DNA of 16,112 nt from contig JADNRX010001017.1 in the NCBI GenBank assembly GCA_015501595.1, forward strand, positions 1-16,112, given 5' to 3'. Origin of the DNA: Hymenopellis radicata (taxonomy: Eukaryota; Basidiomycota; Agaricomycetes; Agaricales; Physalacriaceae). The translations under genes were made by a program, and so were the position numbers. This document shows positions 9,122 to 16,112 of the stretch, piece after piece (the stretch's first letter is position 1; each line of letters starts with the position of its first letter). The notes beneath the pieces were generated by a model. That model saw only the letters and a program-made list of their open reading frames with translations, did no database searches and had not been told where the DNA came from.

Positions 9122-9219
9122 AGAGAAATCCAGACGGGACATTCCAGGGTCCCCTGGGGTAAACACTATGCCCGGGTTGCTTTCATTGGGGGCGAGATCA
9201 AAGGTAACTACCCAGCGGC

Positions 9220-10990
9220 GGCCTAGAATGTTGTCTGGTCCGCTTCGTAAAGAACGGACAAGTAACCAGGAAGCAACAAAGGATTGGGAGAACCTGACGG
9301 ACCCTGGAGACATCAAGGATACTTTCTGGAAATTGTGCCACACAGTGCACTCTAAGTCTCTACCGAGAGCAAAGGTGACTGAATGGGAAAGAAGCGATAA
9401 TGGGATTGAATTACCAGAGAGCGAGACGGTATACACGGACGGCGGATGCATAAACAACGGCGACGACAACGCAAAAGCAAGCGCCGGAATCTGGTTCGGA
9501 GTCGACGACGAAAGATCCGTCTGCCGGCTCATATCCCCCTGGCAGGCAGGCGAGACGAGAGCTCAGGCGACACCCTAGCGATGGCAGAATCTTGGCAGAA
9601 TCTACGCTACTAACAGACCAGAGGGGCGACGCGCTTACAATTATTACACCGGATATATCGGACGGCCGGATGCCAAGCTATCGAGAGTGCTGATTGCGCA
9701 CCTGAGGGCGCGCAATGCGGACACCACGCTCCAGTGGGTCAAGTGGATCGAAGGAAATGAAGGAGCGGACGCGCTCGCGACCGAAGGACTGGGGAAAGAG
9801 ACCCGAGCTGAAGCCGACTGGAGCAAAGTTAGCAAGAATCACCCAAGCACCTACAAGGCAATTAAACAATCGACGAAGAAGACCAAGAGTAAGACTTACC
9901 AGTCGCAGGTCACGAGAATGCGGACCCAACGTATGATAGAGAGAACACGCCAGGCGGTAGAGGATCGATCCGCGTATCTTACCGGACGCGCGCTGTCAAG
10001 CGCCGTCGCAAGGATTTCTCTAGGTCCATCAGACATTTCATGTGGATGTGCACACATGATGCATACAGGATTAATGTATCGGACGCTTAGGATAGCCGGT
10101 GGTGTATAAACAAAAACGTTGCCTGCAGATGATCATGGTGGTCGCTGTATGATGCAGATGGCGACAACAAATGCACGCGACTCATATCGATTCCTTGGCG
10201 GCTACCGAATACTGCGCACACAGAGCATAATAGGGAACATATAACTCAACCAACACGCGGTCCGGGTTCGTGACAGAGACCAGTGAAAAACGTTGAATGC
10301 TCCGATCGTCGATTCTGTGAGGAGAAGTTCCGGAAGACATATAGCTGGATGGAATTGCCCAGACAGGACTCGCGATTGACAAGCTGCATCATAAGTCTTG
10401 ATATCCCAAATATATGAAGAGTGGTGATCCATCTGCGGCAGGCACAGAGGAGTGTAGCGTTGAACTAATGCCATGGAAAATCCCGAAGAAGTTTCACCAG
10501 AGTGTTCACATATGCTCCTTTCCTCGAGCTTGGTGCCTTCCCAGAAATCACCAGTGCACCATTGTCCTGAGGCGCGAGATTCGCAAGTGGCGTTCAAACC
10601 GTCAACGACTTTGGTGCTCCGCAACGTGTGACCGGACACACGCGTGGTCTCCTTGAGATAAGAACGACGACGGCACGAGAAGCAAGGGTAAAGGCCGCCT
10701 ACTCAGGATCCTGGTGTCCGAGGGGCTCGGGAGCACATCTAGTGTGGAAGTTAAGGAATGAGAGAGTCATCCCAGACGGCGTCAAGAAGACCGTGTCAGG
10801 AACAGACTGATTAAAGCGGTCAACAAGACTGCGAACGGATCAGCGACTCGCATCACGGAGATGATACGGCAGGATACGGCAAGAAGTCAACCATACGTGG
10901 GGCGGCGTTCCATAACGAGCAAAATCTCCACGACGAATGGATTGGGGAGCCAGGGGTTATTTCATGTTTATGTTCTATATTCTATGTTCC
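9220..10990 (+). pseudogene. Decayed 3' half of a non-LTR (LINE/Tad-like) retrotransposon with RNase H domain
   Basis: Fragments in shifting frames match, in order, the C-terminal half of the RT/RNase H polyprotein common in Agaricomycete LINEs. First comes a pre-domain ERTSNQEATKDWENLTDPGD. The RNase H start VYTDGGCINNGDDNAKASAG follows (9430-9490), with the first catalytic Asp in TDG. Next are DALTIIT (about 9630), LQWVKWIEGNEGADALATEG (9732-9790), QVTRMRTQRMIERTRQAVED (9905-9963) and RHFMWMCTHDAYRI (10028-10072). Later pieces are GRLLRILVSE (about 10694), AHLVWKLRNERVI (about 10733), RNRLIKAVNKT (about 10800) and HNEQNLHDEWIGEPGVIS (10912-10965). The conserved His of the VKGHSGNEGN-type motif is missing, and stops and frameshifts are frequent, so it is dead. 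Bases 10110-10560 do not align to any piece I recognise. No reverse transcriptase domain remains; the copy is probably 5'-truncated. The exact left edge is uncertain. Confidence 0.8.
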
Positions 10991-11017
10991 ATGTTCATGT
11001 TCTCTGTTCTCTGTTGA
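10965..11017 (+). repeat. Degenerate TTCTATG/TTCATG tail of the LINE relic
   Basis: Directly after the last LINE coding piece comes a run of variant 6-8-base units (TTCATG, TTTATG, TTCTATA, TTCTATG, TTCCATG, TTCTCTG). A short 3'-terminal repeat like this is what some LINEs carry in place of poly(A). The link to the LINE is inferred from position. Confidence 0.5.
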
Positions 11018-11747
11018 GTTGGTTACGATGCACGGCCCGGAGTGCGTTTCCTCGAGAGACGCGCAAATTATCAATGGCAAACGTACCCAATATTTATGGC
11101 ACCCACCGCCTCACTACTAGTACCATAGCGCTGACCGCTCCTCCTCCCTAGCAACACACTAATGACCGCAGGTTCACGCGCAGTAGAGTTGCAAAATCGC
11201 AACAAGACGTTGAGACGCAGTACATACAACTACAAGACGCGGATCATGACGGATGCGTCTCGAGACCATCAAATTTCCTTAAAGTTATTGGGTGTATCGA
11301 GTCTCGAGACGTCCCAGGTATCGATACGTATAGGTCTTGCACCAACGCTACCTCAAGGTGATAAAACGTTGCGGGGTTGCGAGGTCCTCGAACGTTCATA
11401 GATGAGTGCTCTATACATTGTCCTAGACCCAACCTAGACCACATTCCACTGCGTCCACAAAAAAAAGGATTGGCGATCGGACGATTGACGTAGGGAGGAG
11501 CACAAAAGAGCTGCAGAAGAGCACAGACCAATTCAATCGTAGACAACGGCGAAGAAAGAGGTTGGTTTTTGTTGCCGACCGCGCCGGGCGCGCCGCGTGC
11601 GAAAATACGTGGATCCTCATGACTCAATCTGGAAGGACAGACGATCTCGTGTACAACTTGCTCTCGACCAGCTAAGAAGATGCACCCTCTGTCGCGGTCA
11701 AATTAACGTGTATATCTTTCTACCATTTCAATCTATCCGGACACAGA
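10991..11747. other. Intergenic region upstream of the kinase, no gene recognised
   Basis: I see no conserved coding motif in these bases. A 127-codon minus-strand frame (11244-11627) has no recognisable domain. Three 10-base palindromes lie at 11257-11266, 11301-11310 (both GTCTCGAGAC) and 11318-11327 (GTATCGATAC). The last 100 bases before 11748 are T/C-rich and are the probable core promoter and leader of the kinase gene. Confidence 0.45.
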
Positions 11748-13633
11748 ATGTCATGGTATCTCCATCGATCACGGTTCACCACACCGCCGCGCATTAATAG
11801 AGCACCACGGTGCACACGACGATGGGAGTCGACCGCACTTCATTTCTATCAGAACCGACAGCTGGAGCTCTATGCGTCCAAGGAGGCGAAGCGGCTTACG
11901 TTGAGGCAGTTGGTGCGTGTCACGTTTTACTTGGACGAACAATATCTGGAAACTGAATGCAGGTGTTCTTTGGGCGCTCGATGACCGAGGCGAGGCTAAT
12001 CACCGTGTGTTACTCGTCGCCTCATCTGCTTAGTTGTTCAAGGCAGGCTAGAGTGCAAACTATGTCCGGACCGAACTACCCGTCCGAATAGCACATCGAC
12101 TCAGAGATCTCCAAGCCTTGCCTTACATCGTCGTTACACAGGTGTGTTGTTTATAGACACGTCATTTCTACGGTTCAACTTACTTTTTATATCCAGGAAG
12201 GGGTTGCCAAAGTATACGAGGTTCGGAATTACCTTCTCTCCGGTCTAGACCACTTGAGAGCATTTACGCACAGCTCTACTGGTCGGCATTCGAAAAGTCA
12301 AACATCCACAGCAGTCATACGATACGTGCTTATGTCCTTCCAGGTTCAGAAGATACCCCGTTGTGAATACCCTCGAAGAAAACACAAGATTTTGCGAGTT
12401 TCTCCGGCAGCTTCTCGATGAACAGTAATACTTTCGCCTCATTGCTCAAGTTCACCTTGCTTAACCTCTTTCAAGCGCAGCTGTTATCCCGAATTTATAC
12501 CTCGGCCTGTCCTTGTCGTCACCATATTTACTGCCAGATCAGCTAGACTCATTTATGAGACGCATGCTCACTTCGCGGATATCTCGCAGGGTATTGGCGG
12601 AACACCACCTTGCACTCTCCGAAGGATACTGCAATGGCAAAGACTCAGACGCGCGGGAACCCCACGTTGGTATAATCTCCACGGCACTGGATGTTGAAGC
12701 TAGCATACGGAAGTGTATAGACCTTCTACGGTCAAGGCCTTACTACGGCACCTCACCCCACCAATGGCCTCAGATTATTGCAGACGGTCATTTGGGTACC
12801 AAATTTCCGTACATCCGAGAGCATCTAGAGTAAGGTTCTGCTTCCATTGTGCCCGTCTTACATATTGATGATCGGCTGTCAGATATATCGTCTTCGAGAT
12901 ACTCAAGAATGTAAGTTTTCATTCAACCTACTACACGATGGAATTAAACGAAATGTAGTCTATGGATGCTACATGTCGATATCATGCATCATCACCAACA
13001 CTACCTGAGATAGCTATAACGATCGCGGAAGGCGTTAATGATGTAGGGATACGCATTTCTGACCAAGGCCTGTGGTTTGGATTCTTGCAGTCGACGATAC
13101 TTATCTATATCCAGGTGGCGGCCTATCATTGGAGGACCTTCAAGTCAACTCATCCGGAGACCTGTTTTCGTTCTCCCACGTAAGGAATGCCACTAGGTTG
13201 GAAAACTCGCGTTTGGGCGCGCTTCGGACGGCCGTTGGTAAGCGCGAAGGACTTCGCGCGACTGTTAGTGAACAAGTGGCGCGCTGGAAACTTAATTCGG
13301 ATGAGAAAGATCCTGTTCAGGCTGTTGATCAGAGAATCGGTGTTGAGACTTCCTATGAGTCACATATTCTCAACGTGCGATCCTTTGTCTGTTGCCCGCA
13401 GCTATGCTCAACGACTCACTGTAGATACTTTGGCGGCTCGTTAGAGCTTGTTTCTCTGGACGGTTGGGGTACGTCGCTTTTGTAAGTCGAAATGCTCAAA
13501 GAGGTTGAGTGAACTCAACTAGGGACTGACGCGTATCTGCGGCTACCCAAACTTGTACGCGTATTTCATTTGTTGAAAACTGCACCTCATGCTGTTTTCC
13601 TAGGGCACAAACCTCGAAGGTATCGAGGTCTAA
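11748..13633 (+). CDS. Mitochondrial pyruvate / branched-chain ketoacid dehydrogenase kinase, 13 exons
   Basis: A GHKL-fold protein kinase of the mitochondrial matrix that phosphorylates E1alpha of the pyruvate or branched-chain ketoacid dehydrogenase complex and switches it off. Exons: 11748-11912, 11963-12004, 12052-12141, 12197-12220, 12274-12296, 12344-12424, 12476-12829, 12883-12910, 12959-13067, 13115-13374, 13425-13468, 13523-13554, 13604-13633. The N-terminus MSWYLHRSRFTTPPRINR is Arg-rich, like a mitochondrial presequence. Then come FYQNRQLELYASKEAKRLTL, LPVRIAHRLRDLQALPYIVV, LEENTRFCEFLRQLLDE and SRISRRVLAEHHLAL (H-box). The N-box is EHLEYIVFEILKNSMDAT, G1 is GIRISDQGGGL, and the end is YFGGSLELVSLDGWGTDAYL, RLPKLGTNLEGIEV. 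Intron 9 (13068-13114) needs a GC donor. The G2 region (IGVxLPMSHIFST) needs one base removed near 13344-13350. Exons total 1282 nt, one too many, which agrees; corrected length about 426 aa. PDK versus BCKDK cannot be settled by eye. Confidence 0.92.
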
Positions 13634-13991
13634 TAGCGCGATTGGGTAGGGACGAAGACCTCGAACGGCGATTACGGAGATAGATTACAACCCTCCTTTA
13701 TAACGTTCGGCTGCATGTAAATGATTAGCGCCTGTGTCGCTGAATGCTGGGATTTATTGTAAGTTAGACCTGTACGATAGAATGACTTGGTGTGCAGGGG
13801 ATTATGACTTGCTAAGACATCGCCTTCAGGTGGCGGTGTCAGTCGGTGTCAAATTTGTTAAAGTAAAACTTTGATCCGGTGTTTAGCGCTTGACGACCTT
13901 GGACTCGATTCTACTCTGCATTCCGCCATCACCACCGCAGTAAATCTTGGATGGATAGATTCTCAGGCTGTTAAACGGACACTCGTATACA
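13634..13991. other. Intergenic region between kinase and PPxY gene
   Basis: These 358 bases hold the kinase 3' UTR and the promoter of the next gene. The only structure seen is a short inverted repeat, 13816-13824 against 13832-13840, with a 7-base loop. Confidence 0.5.
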
Positions 13992-15210
13992 ATGTCGCAA
14001 CCGCCAGCCCCGCCCTCGCCACCGCCTCCTGCTTACTCTGAGCAGGAATTTGATGCCAAGGTAGCCACTGCACTGCAGGCGTCGCTGCACATCTCGCAGG
14101 CCAAAGAAACCTGCTCAGGACGAAGAGGAATGGGAAGAATGGGACGAAGCTGCGTTTGAGCGGCCGCGCGCGCGGCGTCCGGCCAAGATCGACCAGCATC
14201 GCCGTCGGCCAGCTCGAGCAGTGGGAGCTCATCGTCGCGAGCACTGCCGCCTCCGCCAGCATCCCATCGAACAGTGCATCGCCGCCTGTTACACGCCCGC
14301 TTAATATTCACAAGAAAAACAGATCCTCATCTTCGTCGGTGACAGCGCCGTCAGCGTCATCGTCCAGTCGCCCGTCTGAAAAGCCCCGGCCCAGCTGGTA
14401 CGACGAGGCTGGATTGGGCCAACCCACTGCGTCTCCGTCGACCGGGGCCATCAGGGTTTGTCATTCAGAACACGACGGAGAACGACGATGACTATTCTGT
14501 GCCGCCGCCTCCGTTTAGCGCCATGGGACCCCTCGTTGGACGGCCCTCCGTTCGAAGAGGTAGATACCTCGTCGCATCGCACGCCCCAACCGCGCCCTGT
14601 CCTGACAATGCGGCCGCCTCTGTGGCGCCTGTACCTCAACAGCCATTACAGTATGACCGACCTCATCATACTCGGTTAATCACTCGCCCCCCGCCCCCAC
14701 CTCCCTTATCTACTTCGCCATCACATGCCAGAATGGGCTTCAATCCTTCTGTGGCGTACGGCAAGACGCGCAACCCCGGCCCATACCCCGAAGCCCAGTC
14801 AATACAGTCTCTTGACGCAGCTGCGTTCTACAAGTATTAAATTTCCCCCCACTATTTCCGATGCCCACAACTGATGTCGTCTCAACAGCTCGTCTGTCGC
14901 TTCACAACTTGCTCCTGCTTCGCCACAGCGGCCGCATAGCATGTCTCCCCAACGTCCTCCCAGTTATGATAGGACAATCGCCACAGCCCTCACACAAACG
15001 CGCGACATATGCCCCAGTAGCACCTGTACCAACATACCCCAACGCCGCGATGCGCCCTCGTATGCCATCCGCCGCGGACCTCTCCAACTACAACTCCTTC
15101 ATATGCCGACCCCAACGCCTACACCGGGCCCAGAACGCGCGATGGGCAACCTCAGAACAACAACTATCCAATTTCTTTCACTAAATACCGCTTATTTCAT
15201 CCTGTTGTAA
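13992..15210 (+). CDS. Pro/Ser-rich protein with two PPxY motifs (multiple frameshifts)
   Basis: The protein is mostly disordered and of a type I associate with conserved unknowns of mushroom fungi; I cannot name it. The start ATG at 13992 gives MSQPPAPPSPPPPAYSEQEF with a PPAY motif at residues 12-15. In shifting frames follow PKKPAQDEEEWEEWDEAAFE, a Ser-rich linker, RPSEKPRPSWYDEAGLGQ, FVIQNTTENDDDYSVPPPPF and SLDGPPFEEVDTSS. Then come RMGFNPSVAYGKTRNPGPYP and SLDAAAFYK. A GTATTA..ACAG intron (14833-14887) joins AAFYN to SSVASQLAPASPQRPHSMSP and RPPSYD, the second PPxY. The tail has VAPVPTYPNAAMRPRMPSAA and YADPNAYTGPRTRDGQP. At least five single-base shifts are needed, one being CCCC at 14529-14532 (one C too many). 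The stop is uncertain: 15184, 15210 or 15275, depending on frame. PPxY motifs bind WW domains, as in Nedd4/Rsp5 ligases; a role as a ligase adaptor is only inference. Confidence 0.6.
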
Positions 15211-15468
15211 GTGTACACTATTATATATCTGATCCAATCGCTCGATGTACTGCTTTCTACTCTTATCCGACTTAGTAGTACATGTATACCAGTTTGCCCG
15301 TTATTTTTTTATTATTGGGGGACAAGTAATCTATCTAATACAGCAGTCAATTCAGACAGAAACCAATGCCGCGAAACGTCGCAATCATCGTGAATGTGAA
15401 TGCTTGTATTAGATTACAACCTCTCGGCGGCAGTCGGCACGTTCATCACGCACACAATGACCTGACAC

Positions 15469-16112
15469 CTACTGCGCTGGAGGAGCATCGCCAAGAGCGC
15501 CGATAAGGCCCTCAAGAATGGCTTTGCGAGGAAGACCTTGCTCCGAGTCGTCGTCCTTCGATGGCTCCGCATCGTCCACATTGTCGTGGTAGAGCTGCAG
15601 TGTATTCACAATGTCCTGCAATGTCTGGTTCTTGCGGTTCATCATCTGCAGTGCGTGTGTACGGATCTAGAGACGTAAGTCAGAATACATCGGAACAGTA
15701 CTGGGAGACTTACACCGTCATCCTCCATGATGACCCATGCGAGGATGTAATCCACTGTCTGCAGAGTGTACAGGCCTCCACTTAGTCGCCGCAAGTACCA
15801 AGCTTCTGCGTCCATCGGTATATCATCGTCGTCATTTAGTAACTAGGGAGTATTCGTCAGGACGAGCACGAAGGGCCAATATCAGTCTCACCTGTTTATC
15901 CTCCTCAATCTCCTTGTCTGTCACTTGCAGCCGTGCCTTTGCAGAGTCCCGTATATCAAGCAACTTGTCCACCTTTTCGTAATTATTCTCAACAAACTTC
16001 ATCAGCAGTCGAGTGCGCTCCGGTGTATCCGAGCCTATGTTGGAAAACAAGGACGCAAGGATACTGAGCGTGTGAGAGGTATCTTCGGATGCGGGGATTT
16101 CGCCTGATTTTT
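15469..16112 (-). CDS. CTNNBL1: Beta-catenin-like protein 1 (CTNNBL1), C-terminal part, runs off the window
   Basis: CTNNBL1 is an armadillo-type nuclear protein bound to the Prp19/CDC5L spliceosome complex. The window holds its last three exons on the minus strand: 15892-16112 (continues past the edge), 15714-15842 and 15469-15666. They are joined by GT..AG introns of 49 and 47 nt, all in phase 0 and without frame errors. The product reads ...GEIPASEDTSHTLSILASLF, SNIGSDTPERTRLLMKFVEN, NYEKVDKLLDIRDSAKARLQ and VTDKEIEEDKQ. After that come an acidic stretch LLNDDDDIPMDAEAWYLRRL, SGGLYTLQTVDYILAWVIME, DDGIRTHALQMMNRKNQTL and a C-terminus ending LIGALGDAPPAQ. The GGLYTLQTVDYI segment, followed by the Asn/Gln-rich helix, is typical of the family's last armadillo-like repeats. 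The N-terminal two thirds, including any nuclear localisation signal, lie outside. Confidence 0.9.

Noticed and set aside
9041..9532. 163-codon minus-strand frame upstream of the Egh16-like gene
   Set aside because: It runs across the TATA box and leader of that gene and antisense to RNase H fragments that are clearly coding-derived on the other strand.
10202..10639. 145-codon minus-strand frame within the LINE relic
   Set aside because: It has no recognisable motif and no splice or promoter context. It falls in the unaligned middle of the relic, so I treat it as chance.
11244..11627. 127-codon minus-strand frame in the region upstream of the kinase
   Set aside because: It has no domain, its composition looks random, and it overlaps the palindrome cluster and a plus-strand frame of equal quality.
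13675..15430. Shared 12-mer TAGATTACAACC near 13681 and 15412 as a direct repeat flanking the PPxY gene
   Set aside because: The match is too short, does not extend, and no terminal repeats accompany it; chance is adequate.

Overview
The window looks like nuclear DNA of a mushroom-forming basidiomycete (Agaricomycetes). Genes are dense and cut by many very short introns (44-55 nt, GT..AG, CTNAC-like branch sites). The gene content also fits: Orc4, Mediator Med20, a mitochondrial ketoacid-dehydrogenase kinase, CTNNBL1, an Egh16-like secreted protein, and a decayed LINE with an RNase H domain. There is no bacterial-style operon, tRNA, rRNA or CRISPR.

Layout, left to right: (1) 84-1239 (+), Ser/Arg/Pro-rich conserved-type unknown, 5' end unresolved. 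(2) 1448-3197 (-), ORC4, five exons. (3) 3243-3580, a 338-bp TA-flanked inverted-repeat element (MITE, mariner type) that fills most of the gap between two divergent genes. (4) 3625-4624 (+), MED20, four exons. (5) 4856-6204 (-), single-exon MGT-type glycosyltransferase. (6) 6205-7083, no gene seen. (7) 7084-8862 (-), nine-exon Egh16/MAS3-like secreted protein with two probable 5'UTR introns and a TATA box. (8) about 9220-10990 (+), frameshifted 3' half of a non-LTR retrotransposon. (9) 10991-11747, no gene seen. (10) 11748-13633 (+), 13-exon mitochondrial PDK/BCKDK-type kinase. (11) 13992 to about 15210 (+), Pro/Ser-rich PPxY protein, badly frameshifted. (12) 15469-16112 (-), 3' end of CTNNBL1.

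The genes do not form one pathway. They are mostly housekeeping functions (replication licensing, transcription, splicing, mitochondrial metabolism) with accessory genes and transposon debris between them. Two things stand out. First, the Orc4/Med20 divergent promoter consists largely of a transposable element. Second, single-base frameshifts recur in otherwise well conserved genes whose splice sites are intact. These may be consensus errors, so broken frames here should not be read as pseudogenes without checking reads.

All exon models were built by hand from splice signals and remembered family conservation. No alignment or search was run.
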